From: an uncultured Campylobacter sp.
GTDB taxonomy: Bacteria; Campylobacterota; Campylobacteria; Campylobacterales; Campylobacteraceae
Assembly (NCBI RefSeq): GCF_938039245.1
Contig: NZ_CALHVN010000056.1
Coordinates: forward strand, 1-64,000
DNA length: 64,000 nt
Direction of reading: 5' to 3'
Of this stretch, positions 33,392 through 43,099 are shown in pieces; the stretch's first letter is position 1, and every line of letters begins with the position of its first letter. The position numbers and the translations under genes are program-made. The notes under the pieces were generated by a model, which had not been told where the DNA came from, searched no databases, and saw only the letters and a program-made list of their open reading frames with translations.

Positions 33392-34354
33392 TTACTCCTT
33401 ATCCGCGGCGGCGCGCGCGGCTTTTATCATTTCTACCAACTCTTTATGACCCTCGATGTCCTCTTCGCCGAATACGTGCAAAGGATTCATCTTGCCCGCA
33501 CCCATTAGTTTTAGCGCGATATCGGTTTTACTTACGGCCATGGCGCCTTCGCTTCTAAGGGCGAGTAAAATTTCATTTAGCCTGCCCGAGCCCTCGACCA
33601 GGTCGGTAAGGAAGGCGTTAGCGTGATCCGGGCCTTCGCCGGTATTTATGCCTTGTTTTTGCGTAAAGACTCTAAGCGCTGCTATATCGTCGGCTGCGCT
33701 TATGCCTTTAGGGCAGCGGTCGGCGCACTCTTGGCAGTGTACGCAGTTCCACAGACCGCCTAAAACCGCAGCCTTGGCGTGCAGCATCGGGTCTTTACCC
33801 CTAGAGTCAAACGTCGCTCTGTGCGCGTGAGTGAAAACAAAAGGCTCCATATAGTCGCTGCTATCAGCCGTTAGTTTGCTACACTCAGATGCGCAGCATC
33901 CGCATAGGATGCAGTCCCACTGCTTTTGGATTCTGTCGTACTCGGCCTGCGTTTGTTTACAGCCTTTTTCGGCAGAAAACTCATCCTTAGGGATAAAGGT
34001 CGGGCGGATCTTTCTTAAATTTTCGATAGAGGGCTCCCAGTCTACGACCAGATCGGAGATCACTCTAAAATTTGCTAGCGGGGAGATCGTTATGACCTCT
34101 GGATTGTCGTATGTCGCTAGTAGCTCTTCCATCTTTTCGTCGCAAGCTAGCACCGAGTGTCCGTTTACCCTCACGCCGCAAGCTCCACAGATAGCCGATC
34201 GGCAAGATGCGGTAAAATTTAACGTTGCGTCCAAATTTTGCTTGATAAATAGCAAAAGCGATAGCAAAGTCTTGCCCTCTATATCTTTTTTATCCACGAC
34301 GTAGGCTTGTTTGTAGTGTTGCGTACCGTCGTATCTGTCTATGATTATTTTCAT
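33392..34354 (-). CDS. mfrB: Methylmenaquinol:fumarate reductase iron-sulfur subunit
   Basis: A 320-aa electron-transfer subunit. The N-terminal [2Fe-2S] ferredoxin motif is CRSAICGACGVRVNGHSVLAC (first Cys through last), and two further clusters are in CILCGCCASEC and CVHCQECADRC. Electrons pass from mfrE through these to the flavin subunit. Its ATG overlaps the mfrA stop (ATGA), so translation is coupled. Confidence 0.94.
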   Translation of the reverse strand: MKIIIDRYDGTQHYKQAYVVDKKDIEGKTLLSLLLFIKQNLDATLNFTASCRSAICGACGVRVNGHSVLACDEKMEELLATYDNPEVITISPLANFRVISDLVVDWEPSIENLRKIRPTFIPKDEFSAEKGCKQTQAEYDRIQKQWDCILCGCCASECSKLTADSSDYMEPFVFTHAHRATFDSRGKDPMLHAKAAVLGGLWNCVHCQECADRCPKGISAADDIAALRVFTQKQGINTGEGPDHANAFLTDLVEGSGRLNEILLALRSEGAMAVSKTDIALKLMGAGKMNPLHVFGEEDIEGHKELVEMIKAARAAADKE

Positions 34355-36237
34355 TGCGGTTTCCTTCCGTCAAGCGAGAATTCCGTGACTACGACGTTTT
34401 TATAACCAAGCTCTAGCTTGCCGTCGTTTAGCGTCACGATGCTATGTTTTAAGAAATTTACGTCGTCTCGTTTAGGGTAGTCCTCCCTAGTGTGAGCGCC
34501 TCTGCTCTCCAGCCTTTTACGCGCGGCCAAACAGGCGCAGCGAGATAGTAGGATCAAATTTCCCAGCTCCACGTAGTCGGTAAAGGCCGTATTCATAACC
34601 GGATTTGCGTTTGGTACGCTTAGCTTATCGTAGCGAGCTTGTATATCCTCTAGCGCTTTTTCTAGGACATCTAGCTTGTCCTGGGTTCTAAAGATACCCA
34701 TATTATCCCAGTTTTGTTTGCCTAGCTCCTCGCGCAGGAGATACATTTCGTTTGCTTCGCCTTTGCCGTTTGCGACTTTTTTAAATTTCTCTCGCCATTT
34801 TTTAGCTAGCTCTTCGGTGTTTTTGCCACTACCAAAACTAGCCGTTTTGGCATACGCGCTAGCTCCCTTGCCGGCTAGCTGACCCGTTACTACCGCATCC
34901 GAGAGCGAATTTCCTCCGAGACGATTAGCTCCGTGGATAGAGACGCACGATGCCTCGCCGCCCACGTAAAGACCTGGCATCTTCGTGCTCATATCGTCAA
35001 ATTTATCCACCTCTATGCCGCCCATCGAGTAGTGCGCGGTAGGCCTGATCGGCACCGGCTGCTCTACTAGGTCTAAATTTTCAAAAAGCAGTGCGGTGTG
35101 TCTGATTTTAGGCAGTTTTTTCATTATGGTTTCTTTGCCTAGATGCCTAACGTCGATGAGTACGTATGAGCCCAGCCCCTCGCCGTAGCCGCGCCCCTCG
35201 CGGATCTCGGTCTCGATAGCGCGAGCCACGACGTCGCGAGGAGCTAACTCCATCTTCTCGTGGTAGTTTTTCATAAATCTCTCGCCTTTGTTGTTTAGCA
35301 GATATCCGCCCTCGCCGCGAGCCGCCTCCGTGATGAGAGTACCGCCGTTTGCCACGCCGGTCGGGTGAAACTGTATCATCTCGGGGTCTTCAAACCCAAG
35401 ACCCGCTCGCACCGCAGCCGCTACGCCGTCGCCAGTGGCGATATAGGGCACCGAGGTTCTGTTGTAAAATATCCTCGTATACCCGCCCGTAGCCACCACG
35501 AGAGCCTTGCAAAGCACGGGAGTGATATCTCCGGTTTGGAGATTGCGCAGCACTACACCTTCGCATTTGCCGTCCTCTACGCCGATATCTAGCAGCTCGT
35601 AGTCCATTAGAAATTTAACGTCGTTGCTAACCGCCTCGTCAAAACAGGCATGCATAACTATGTGGCCGGTTTTATCCGCCGAGTAATTACATCTGCGCTT
35701 TGAGGCGCCGCCCATCATCCTTTGCGCTACGCCGCCCGGTACGTCGCCTTTTTTAGCATCTACGCCGCCGCTTGGATTTCTGGAAAATAGCGTGCCGATA
35801 TAGTCCATCTCGGCTATCGCTTTGCCGGCTAGCTCGCAAAATTTGATCGCTGCATCCTGATCTACTAGATATGCGCCGCCTTTAACCGTGTCGTAGGCAT
35901 GCAGCTTATACGAGTCGCCGTCAGAAAAATTCGTCACGCCGTTTATACCGCCCTCGGCCATACAGGTGGCGTTTCTTGAGGGCATCATTTTAGTAGCTAC
36001 GATGACGCTAAGTTCCGGGGCGGCTTTTCTAGCGGCAACCGCTGCGCGCAGTCCGGCGCCGCCCGAGCCGATGATGAGAATATCGCAAGAAGGAAGCCCG
36101 TTAGCCTTACCGCTAAAAGCCTCTTTTTTAGAAGCTTTTTTGCTTGGCTTTTTGTCGTCGCAGCCGCTAAGCGTCAAAGCTCCGACGCCGATACAGGCTC
36201 CTTGCAAAAACCTTCTTCTGGATAAATTTTCGTTCAT
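34351..36237 (-). CDS. mfrA: Methylmenaquinol:fumarate reductase flavoprotein, Tat-exported
   Basis: A ~628-aa periplasmic flavoprotein that reduces fumarate with electrons from methylmenaquinol. The N-terminus has a twin-arginine signal (NLSRRRFLQGACIGVGALTL) and then LSGC, which also reads as a lipobox. The FAD motif GSGGAGLRAAVAARKA follows. The His and Arg of the active site lie in FHPTGVANGGTLITEAARGEGG, and the fold ends with typical SdhA/FrdA helices. I use the ATG at 36237 with AAAGGAT five bases before it; the frame extends eight codons upstream without support. Confidence 0.94.
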   Translation of the reverse strand: MNENLSRRRFLQGACIGVGALTLSGCDDKKPSKKASKKEAFSGKANGLPSCDILIIGSGGAGLRAAVAARKAAPELSVIVATKMMPSRNATCMAEGGINGVTNFSDGDSYKLHAYDTVKGGAYLVDQDAAIKFCELAGKAIAEMDYIGTLFSRNPSGGVDAKKGDVPGGVAQRMMGGASKRRCNYSADKTGHIVMHACFDEAVSNDVKFLMDYELLDIGVEDGKCEGVVLRNLQTGDITPVLCKALVVATGGYTRIFYNRTSVPYIATGDGVAAAVRAGLGFEDPEMIQFHPTGVANGGTLITEAARGEGGYLLNNKGERFMKNYHEKMELAPRDVVARAIETEIREGRGYGEGLGSYVLIDVRHLGKETIMKKLPKIRHTALLFENLDLVEQPVPIRPTAHYSMGGIEVDKFDDMSTKMPGLYVGGEASCVSIHGANRLGGNSLSDAVVTGQLAGKGASAYAKTASFGSGKNTEELAKKWREKFKKVANGKGEANEMYLLREELGKQNWDNMGIFRTQDKLDVLEKALEDIQARYDKLSVPNANPVMNTAFTDYVELGNLILLSRCACLAARKRLESRGAHTREDYPKRDDVNFLKHSIVTLNDGKLELGYKNVVVTEFSLDGRKPQ

Positions 36238-36750
36238 TTGGTATCCTTTGTTTAAACTCAAATTTCGCCGAAATTCTAGTTTATTATTACAAGCCTTTAT
36301 CGCGCGGATAAAGACGCCTTAATCTTGTGCCTTTCTGAGACGGAATTATAATACTTTTTTTTTAAAAAAATATTAATATTACACCGTTTATAAACTAAAA
36401 ATTTAAAAATATTTTATCATCTAGGTATAAATTTTGAAATCAAATTTCAATCGCATACCAAATGCCCAATCGTGGATTATGCCGCGATTTTGATAATTTC
36501 GGCTAAAATTCGTAAATTTACATAAATGCGATTTTACCGATATTAAATCAGATAAATTTGCTCTTATTAGCGGCATAAATAGACTAAAAAGTCAAATTTA
36601 AAGCATTTGATAAATTTGCTTTTCGTATTTTGCGCGCTTTCATTTAAGCAAATAAAAGAAAATATCACGTAAATATCACAAAATCCACGTTTTTTAAATT
36701 TAAGCAGTTTTTTTATACAATCATTTAAATTTAAAACCGCGGAAAATAAT
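36238..36750. other. Divergent promoter region between mfrA and the MFS gene
   Basis: No gene is supported. On the minus strand a consensus TATAAT (36345-36350) lies about 110 bases before mfrA and next to an A/T tract, a plausible mfr promoter. The rest is AT-rich with the recurrent AAATTT motif. The MFS gene promoter must lie in the right part, but I cannot single one out. Confidence 0.45.
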
Positions 36751-37956
36751 ATGAAATTTATCCCCAAAACATTACCTTTCGTAGAATTTATCGCGCTTAT
36801 GGCGCTTCTAACCTCGCTTGGAGCGATGAGCACCGACGCGATGCTGCCTGCACTCATGCAAATGGGCCTGGATCTTGGCGTGACGCAGATAAACCAAACC
36901 CAGCTCGTCATCTCCTCGATGTTTGCGGGCTTTGCTGCCGGGCAGATATTTTACGGGCCGCTTAGCGACTTTATCGGGCGACGAAACGCCGTGCTAATAG
37001 CGCTTGCGATATTTACGGCGAGCTCCTTTATCTCAGTCGTCACGAGCGATTTTACCGCGCTTTTAACGAGCAGATTTTTTCAGGGACTAGGCGCTGCGGG
37101 CCCTAGGATCATCGCGATGGCGCTTATCCGCGATCTTTACGAGGGACGCGCGATGGCTCGCGTGATGAGCTTTATCGCGGCCGTCTTCATCATCGTGCCC
37201 GCACTAGCTCCCATCATCGGCGGCTTTATTTTTAAAATTTATAGTTGGCGCAGCATATTTTTGATGCTTACTTTTATGGGGTTTGCGTGCTTAGCGTGGT
37301 TTGGACTGCGTCAGAGCGAGACCCTGCCCGCGCAAAATCGCAATAAATTTAGCCTAAATTTGATAAAAACCGAAGCTGCGCACGTCGTGAAAAACAGGCG
37401 AACAGCAGGCTATACGATAGTTTTAGGGCTGATTTTTGGGATGTTTTTGAGCTATATCAGCACCGCTCAGCAGATTTTCGAGGTGAGTTACAAGCTGGGC
37501 GACGAGTTTCCTATCTATTTTGCGATAAATGCCCTAGCTCTGGGTGCCGCGTCGATGATAAACGCAAAGCTCGTGATGATCTACGGCATGCGCTACCTCA
37601 GCATGCGCGCTATGGGGACCTTTTGCGTTATAGCGGTCGCGTTTTTGCCGATCGTCGTCGCGTATGACGGAGTGCCGCCGCTGTGGGCTTTTATGGCATT
37701 TTGCATGAGTAGCTTTTTTTGCGTGAGCATACTTTTTGGCAACCTAAACGCGATGGCGATGGAGCCAATGGGCAAGATCGCGGGCATGGCGGCCGCGCTA
37801 ATCGGCTCGGTTTCGACCTTTATCTCGCTTCCTATCGGCGTCGCGACCGGGCAGCTGTTTGACGGTACGCTGCTACCGATGGTTGCGAGCTTTGCGGTTA
37901 TCGGTGCGGCGGCGTTTGCGCTGCTTTATAGGACTTCAAAGATTTCTGAAGAGTAA
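36751..37956 (+). CDS. MFS drug exporter, Bcr/CflA family
   Basis: A 401-aa inner-membrane transporter with about 12 membrane helices. TM1 carries the family pattern (STDAMLPALMQM), and loop 2-3 has GPLSDFIGRRNAVL, the MFS A motif. The Bcr/CflA subfamily exports drugs such as bicyclomycin or chloramphenicol in exchange for protons; the substrate here is unknown. It stands alone on the plus strand. Confidence 0.88.
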   Translation: MKFIPKTLPFVEFIALMALLTSLGAMSTDAMLPALMQMGLDLGVTQINQTQLVISSMFAGFAAGQIFYGPLSDFIGRRNAVLIALAIFTASSFISVVTSDFTALLTSRFFQGLGAAGPRIIAMALIRDLYEGRAMARVMSFIAAVFIIVPALAPIIGGFIFKIYSWRSIFLMLTFMGFACLAWFGLRQSETLPAQNRNKFSLNLIKTEAAHVVKNRRTAGYTIVLGLIFGMFLSYISTAQQIFEVSYKLGDEFPIYFAINALALGAASMINAKLVMIYGMRYLSMRAMGTFCVIAVAFLPIVVAYDGVPPLWAFMAFCMSSFFCVSILFGNLNAMAMEPMGKIAGMAAALIGSVSTFISLPIGVATGQLFDGTLLPMVASFAVIGAAAFALLYRTSKISEE

Positions 37957-38094
37957 ATTTACGCAGGCCGGATTTGATCAAATTTGAGCGGTAAATTCGG
38001 CCGCCTTTTTGTTTATTTTAGATAACCTAGCCTTCCGCAAAAGCGGCTTATAAAGCAAATTTGCGCTATTATTTCGCAAATTTAAAGGCAAGAT

Positions 38095-38451
38095 ATGAAA
38101 CCAAAATACGACTTTTTCAAAAACTCCAAATTTGCATTCGAGGGGCTTGCCGCGATGCTAAAAAACGAGGCGGCGTTTCGCTTTGAGCTTTGCATAATCA
38201 TTCCGCTCGCGCTAGTTTCGCTATTTTTACCCGTTTCCGCCGCGCAGCACGCCCTACTGATCGCCGTTTTCGGCCTTGTTTTGATCTGCGAGTGCCTAAA
38301 TACCGCGATCGAAGCGGTAGTCGATCTTGTTTCGCCCGATTTTCATCCGCTAGCTAAAATCGCCAAAGACTGCGCCTCCGCCGCCGTTTGTCTTTCTATC
38401 GGCACGGCTGCGATAACTTGGACGTGGGCTATTTTTTCGCTATTTTTTTAA
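38095..38451 (+). CDS. dgkA: Diacylglycerol kinase
   Basis: A 118-aa inner-membrane enzyme that phosphorylates diacylglycerol released by lipid A or osmoregulated glycan modification. Three membrane helices, with the family motifs FAFEGLAAMLKNEAAFRFEL and ECLNTAIEAVVDL (metal-binding Glu) and KDCASAAV. The neighbour is a phosphoethanolamine transferase, which makes diacylglycerol as by-product, so the pairing is sensible. Confidence 0.94.
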   Translation: MKPKYDFFKNSKFAFEGLAAMLKNEAAFRFELCIIIPLALVSLFLPVSAAQHALLIAVFGLVLICECLNTAIEAVVDLVSPDFHPLAKIAKDCASAAVCLSIGTAAITWTWAIFSLFF

Positions 38452-38777
38452 GAGCTGGGCGAAATTTGACGGCAAAAGCGGTAGCGACTTTACGCTAGTC
38501 GGGTCTTAAATTTGCGCCGAATTTAACTGGCAGCTAAAAAGCAAGCTACGCCGCCAAATCTCAAAAATCCGTCATTTGGCTAGCTGGACGCGTAAAATTT
38601 ATAAAAATACGGCTAAATTTAACCGCAAAACCGCACAAACGCGCCGCCGTTTGTAAAACCAGCAAGAAAGCAAGCTGCGAAAATTTAACCCGTCTGGCGC
38701 CAAAATCGCGCTGAATGACTAAAGCTTTAAGCTTTTTTTGGATAAAGTTTCACTCTTATTATCAGTTTAGGAAAACT
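38452..38777. other. Intergenic filler rich in AAATTT
   Basis: No gene is seen apart from an unsupported 21-codon upstream extension of the next frame from 38715. The stretch carries several AAATTT-containing blocks (GAAATTTGACG, TAAATTTGCG, CTAAATTTAACC), the type seen in other gaps of this window. Confidence 0.45.
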
Positions 38778-40310
38778 ATGAAGCTACATATTTCTTGGTT
38801 TAAATTTACGCTTTTAAACGCCGTTTTTATCGCCGCGCTAAATTTCGGGCTGTTTAATTTTATTTATTCAAGGCTTAGCTTTGAAGCTCATCCGCTGACG
38901 GCCGCAAGCCTGCCGGTTATATATTTTTCGCTGCTTTGCGCGCTGTTTTCGCTCGTTTTTTTACCCTATCTAGCTAAGCCGGTTAGCATCGCTGCGATTG
39001 CCATTACGTGCGCTAGTAGCTACTTCATGCAAAGCTACGGTATCATAATCGATAGCGAAATGATAAGAAACGTCGCGCAAACGGACGCGGGAGAGGTATT
39101 AAGCTTTTTAAATCCAAAACTCGTTTGCTATATGCTATTTTTGGGCGTTTTGCCCTGCCTTTTGGTTGCGTTTACGAGGATAGAGTACGGCGGTGCAAGG
39201 CGGCATATAAAGATCAAATTTTTAACATTTGCAGGCTTTTTTGCGCTCGCGGCGGGGCTATTTTTTTCGCAAACTAAGTCCATAATCCCGTTTTTTCGCG
39301 AAAATAGCTTCATCAGAGCCTACAACCTGCCGTTTTATCCGATTTACGCGACGCAAAAATATATAAAACTCGAGTTTTTTAAGCCCGAATTTAAGCAAAT
39401 CGGTCTAGACGCTACGATGAAACCAAGCGACGAACGACGGCTAATGGTGCTAATCGTCGGCGAAACGGCTCGCGCGAAAAACTACTCGCTCGGCGGATAT
39501 GCCAAAAACGACACGAATTTTTACACGAAAAATGAGCCGAATTTAGTCTATTTTAGCGACGCTCGCTCGTGCGGAACAGCTACGGCGGTCTCGCTGCCGT
39601 GCCTGTTCTCAAAGTCCACGAGAAAAGAATACAGTAGCAAAGAATTTAGCGAAAACGCGCTTGATATCCTAAGACGCGTGGGCGTCAAGGTCGTGTGGCT
39701 AGGCAACAACTCGGGCAAGTGCAAGGGCGTTTGCGACCGCTTGGACGCCGGCGACGTCGAGTATTTTGACGCGGGATATGATACGAATATGCTGCCCTCC
39801 CTAAAAAAACGTCTCGAAAATCTCGCGCAAAACGAGATCATCGTCCTACACCTGCAAGGCTCGCACGGCCCGGCCTACTACGCGCGCTATCCGAGCGAAT
39901 TTCGCAAATTTACCCCGACTTGCGACACGAGCGAGCTTAGCTCCTGCGATAGCGATAGCATCGTAAACACCTACGACAACACGCTGCTTTTTACGGATTT
40001 TTTTATTGACGAGGTGATAAAGGCGGTCAAGGCCGCAGGCGGCGATAAAAGCGCGGTTTGGTACTTCTCAGATCACGGCGAGAGCCTGGGCGAAAACGGC
40101 ATCTACCTGCACGGCATGCCCTACGCCATCGCTCCCGAGACGCAAAAACACATCCCTATGATGGCGTATACGAACGATGAAGCGACGCTAGCTCGTCTGC
40201 GCGCGCAAAAAGACGAAGCCGTCTCGCACGATAATGTTTTTAGCTCGTTGCTGGGGTTTTTTGGGGTAGAGACAAGAGAATATGATAAAAAACTAGACAT
40301 CTTTAATTAA
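38778..40310 (+). CDS. Phosphoethanolamine transferase (EptA/EptC family)
   Basis: A 510-aa membrane enzyme that adds phosphoethanolamine from phosphatidylethanolamine to lipid A (and in Campylobacter also to the flagellar rod protein). Five N-terminal membrane helices are followed by the periplasmic sulfatase-like domain: IVGETARAKNYSLGGY (Zn-binding Glu), the Thr nucleophile in SCGTATAVSLPC, and WYFSDHGESLGENGIYLHG near the end. Start chosen at the ATG at 38778 (MKLHISWFKFTLLNAVF) with an AGGAAA site; an upstream ATG at 38715 has none. Confidence 0.9.
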   Translation: MKLHISWFKFTLLNAVFIAALNFGLFNFIYSRLSFEAHPLTAASLPVIYFSLLCALFSLVFLPYLAKPVSIAAIAITCASSYFMQSYGIIIDSEMIRNVAQTDAGEVLSFLNPKLVCYMLFLGVLPCLLVAFTRIEYGGARRHIKIKFLTFAGFFALAAGLFFSQTKSIIPFFRENSFIRAYNLPFYPIYATQKYIKLEFFKPEFKQIGLDATMKPSDERRLMVLIVGETARAKNYSLGGYAKNDTNFYTKNEPNLVYFSDARSCGTATAVSLPCLFSKSTRKEYSSKEFSENALDILRRVGVKVVWLGNNSGKCKGVCDRLDAGDVEYFDAGYDTNMLPSLKKRLENLAQNEIIVLHLQGSHGPAYYARYPSEFRKFTPTCDTSELSSCDSDSIVNTYDNTLLFTDFFIDEVIKAVKAAGGDKSAVWYFSDHGESLGENGIYLHGMPYAIAPETQKHIPMMAYTNDEATLARLRAQKDEAVSHDNVFSSLLGFFGVETREYDKKLDIFN

Positions 40311-40498
40311 GCAATTTTGGCGGCTTGTCTTTTTGCCATATACTTCGTTGGATCTCGCTGCGGGCTGCAGTCACGTATTTGAGATGATTTTTGGGGTTGT
40401 GCAGATAAAATTTAGCGTAGGCTAGACATGTAGTCTGCCGAGCTAAATTTTATCAAGCTCCGCAAAAAGCACTCAAAAGACGAGCCGCTAAAATAAAA

Positions 40499-40906
40499 TC
40501 AATCTCTTTGCCAGACTATTTTCCTCCCAAACCCCAGCGCATTATGCGTAAATTTAACCCAGCCTAGGCTCAAAGCATAAAGGCTCGGGTTCATCGCCAA
40601 AGCGTAAGGAAAGCGCGCGAAGTAGATTTTCCTCTGCTGTGCGGTCGCGGGGGCAGCTAGAGCGCGAAACTGCACGCCTTCTATCTTGCCCACCACCTTC
40701 GTATCAAGCGCTACCGTGCCGGCTACGCAGGGCTCTGCTAAAAACGCCTTCACGTGAGCGCTCTCCTCGCTGCCAGCTACGATAAAAGCCAAATTTCCCT
40801 CGTCAAAGGCGTAAAAGCAACTTGCGCAGTATGGCTTGCCCTCGTCTAAAACCGCAAGGCTAAGCAGGTGCATCTTGCGGATAAATTTTAAAATTTTCTC
40901 ATCCAT
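40499..40906 (-). CDS. Pyridoxamine 5'-phosphate oxidase-fold protein
   Basis: A 135-aa split-barrel flavin-binding protein (YhbP-like). The pattern LLSLAVLDEGKPYCASCFYA and LAFIVAGSEESAHVKAFLAE is typical of this fold. The substrate is unknown. It ends close to a membrane gene (40917) on the same strand and is probably co-transcribed with it. Confidence 0.75.
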   Translation of the reverse strand: MDEKILKFIRKMHLLSLAVLDEGKPYCASCFYAFDEGNLAFIVAGSEESAHVKAFLAEPCVAGTVALDTKVVGKIEGVQFRALAAPATAQQRKIYFARFPYALAMNPSLYALSLGWVKFTHNALGFGRKIVWQRD

Positions 40907-40916
40907 TTTATCCGCC

Positions 40917-41300
40917 TTAAGCGCTAAAAATTTGAGCCAAATTTGCCGACAGCCGGCTAAAATTTAGCGCCAAAAAGCAAGCTAAAATCAGCCAGAAAAC
41001 AAAGATAAAAAGCTCGGTTCTAACAAATTTAGCTCCCGCTTTTTCGCGTTTAAACAAAGCCACCCCAAGCCCCGCCGCAAAGCCGCCGATAAAGCTAAAA
41101 TAGTGCACCGCCGCAGGCTTAACGAAGCTTGGCAGTTTGCCTGCAAAAAATAGCGAAAATATGGTAAGTGAGATCAAATTTGCCAGTAAAAAGTAAAACG
41201 CGACGACGGGAATTTGCGGGAAAAATCCGTGCAAAACAAAGCTCAAAACGGTCGCGCTAATGAGCAAAAATACGCGCGCGGCAAAACAGCACATTTTCAT
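40917..41300 (-). CDS. DUF1294-like small membrane protein
   Basis: A 127-aa protein with three to four membrane helices; the part FSFIGGFAAGLGVALFKRE followed by FVRTELFIFVFWLILACFLA resembles DUF1294. Function unknown. Located ten bases upstream of the split-barrel gene. Confidence 0.65.
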   Translation of the reverse strand: MKMCCFAARVFLLISATVLSFVLHGFFPQIPVVAFYFLLANLISLTIFSLFFAGKLPSFVKPAAVHYFSFIGGFAAGLGVALFKREKAGAKFVRTELFIFVFWLILACFLALNFSRLSANLAQIFSA

Positions 41301-41381
41301 CCTTTTTTTGCGTGATTTTAGCGCAAGGGGTATTAAGAAAAAAGAAATTTAGCCGATATAAAGCCAAAAGGACGGCAAATC

Positions 41382-41897
41382 ATGAAACTACAAAACTACC
41401 AAAGCGCGAGCCTAAACAGCTTTGATTTTAGCTTTAAAACCAGCAGCGGCGACGAGATAAATCTAAAAATGTACGACAATAAAACCGTAGACTACGCTAG
41501 CGCCAAAACAGCCGGTACATCAGCATCTGCGCTCACTCTCACGCACGAGTACGGCTATAGCTTTTCGTATAAAGGCGACGGTCTGGACGCTCGCGATAAA
41601 GAGGAGCTGGCAGCCGCTCTAGAAAAGATAGCGCCTAGCATCGATAAATTTATGAAAAACGTCAAAGATGGCGAGGATCCTATATTTTCGCGTGTGACGA
41701 ATCTCGCAAACTCCCTTCGCAAAGAGCTTCCCGAGGTAAAAGATGCAAATCATAAAAATTTTATCGCGGACGGCACGCTAAAGCTTTTTGATAGACTGAT
41801 GGAGCAAAACAAGGCCGATAATAGGCTACTGCAAAACTCCAAAAAACTCTTTGACGAGCTCATTTCTCAGCTGGATAGCTTTAAATTTTACGTTTAG
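41382..41897 (+). CDS. Hypothetical protein (171 aa)
   Basis: A soluble protein with an N-terminal strand-rich part (NSFDFSFKTSSGDEINLKMY) and a C-terminal helical part. No signal peptide. I recall similar proteins in other Campylobacter with the same SFSFKTSSGD-like start but no assigned function. It is 54 bases upstream of dut. Confidence 0.75.
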   Translation: MKLQNYQSASLNSFDFSFKTSSGDEINLKMYDNKTVDYASAKTAGTSASALTLTHEYGYSFSYKGDGLDARDKEELAAALEKIAPSIDKFMKNVKDGEDPIFSRVTNLANSLRKELPEVKDANHKNFIADGTLKLFDRLMEQNKADNRLLQNSKKLFDELISQLDSFKFYV

Positions 41898-41951
41898 TTC
41901 GCGGTTTAAAATTTTCGCTATAATTCATAAATTTTAAAAATAGGAAAATTT

Positions 41952-42647
41952 ATGAATGCGAATGAAAAAATCACCCAAATGCTAAATCTCCAGCAGAGCC
42001 TAAACGACGATACTAACGGCATCGGCTGGGAAAACGGCGTCAACAAAAACGGCAAACTCATCAGCTGGAAACGCTGCATATATATGGAGTGCGCCGAGCT
42101 CATAGATAGCTTTGCCTGGAAACACTGGAAAAGCATAAACGCGCCGACGAATGAAGACAATCTGCGCGTCGAGGTCGTGGATATCTGGCACTTTTTGATG
42201 AGTTTGATGCTCGAGCAGTATAAGCTAAATAACCTCGGCGATATCGCAAAGCTCTCAAGCGACATCTGCGCTAGTAGCGGCTTTGAGGCGTTTTGCCGCG
42301 AGCCGTTTAACGTCGCTGACGAAAACATCTACGAGATCATAAACGACGTCGAAATGCTCATAAATAAGTGCTCGGGCTTTGAGTATTCGCTCTTTGACCT
42401 GCTTAAAATTTACTTCTCGATGAGCCTAAAATGCGGCGTAAATCTCGGCTCGCTTTACGAGTGCTACGTCGGCAAAAACGTCCTAAATCGCTTCCGCCAA
42501 GACCACGGCTACAAAGAGGGCGCGTATAAAAAGGTATGGAACGGCAAGGAAGATAACGCCGTGATGAACGAGATTTTAGCCCGCGGGCTAAAAAGCGTGG
42601 ACGAGATCTACGCCGCGCTAGAGGCTGAGTACAAGGCGGTTAAATAA
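41952..42647 (+). CDS. dut: dUTPase, dimeric type
   Basis: Hydrolyses dUTP to dUMP and pyrophosphate, keeping uracil out of DNA and feeding dTMP synthesis. It belongs to the all-alpha dimeric dUTPase family used by Campylobacter, not the trimeric one: Mg-binding ECAELIDSF near residue 45 and EVVDIWHFLMS near 75, with KHWK between. At 231 residues it has the expected length. Confidence 0.9.
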   Translation: MNANEKITQMLNLQQSLNDDTNGIGWENGVNKNGKLISWKRCIYMECAELIDSFAWKHWKSINAPTNEDNLRVEVVDIWHFLMSLMLEQYKLNNLGDIAKLSSDICASSGFEAFCREPFNVADENIYEIINDVEMLINKCSGFEYSLFDLLKIYFSMSLKCGVNLGSLYECYVGKNVLNRFRQDHGYKEGAYKKVWNGKEDNAVMNEILARGLKSVDEIYAALEAEYKAVK

Positions 42648-43099
42648 AATTTGCGGCACGGCTCGCTAAATTTGGCAAATTTAGCCAAAAGCTTAGCCGC
42701 GAAGTTTTTGCAATTTAGCTTGTCACTCGGCGAGGCTAAATTTAGCAGTTTAAGCGGCAATTGCGGGCGGGCGGTTAAATTTGAGCGTGGTTTAGCCGTG
42801 CTAGCTAAAATGCCGCCGTTTAGTCGGCAAAATTTACGCCGCTAGCAAACTCTCGCGCCGATAGCCCAAACGAGTAAAAAGCGGGTCAAATTTGAGTAAA
42901 TTTAGCTAAATTTGAAGCTGGATTTAAATAGGTCAAATTTAGCCGCAAAATCTATGCTTGCGTTAAATTTGCGCGCTGCTAAAAGCATTTGCCGTGCCGC
43001 TTTTGCTGGCAAAAAATGCGCGTCAAATTTAGAAAAAACGTCGCGCCCAAACGCCCTTTCGCCGCATGACGGCTATAATTTTAAACAAATGGAGATTCA
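42648..43099. other. AAATTT-rich non-coding stretch
   Basis: No gene is supported; two frames on the plus strand have repetitive, low-information translations. The sequence is packed with variants of GCTAAATTTG and GTCAAATTTG, in both orientations, about every 20-40 bases. It is the densest example of a filler DNA type seen elsewhere in the window. Confidence 0.5.
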
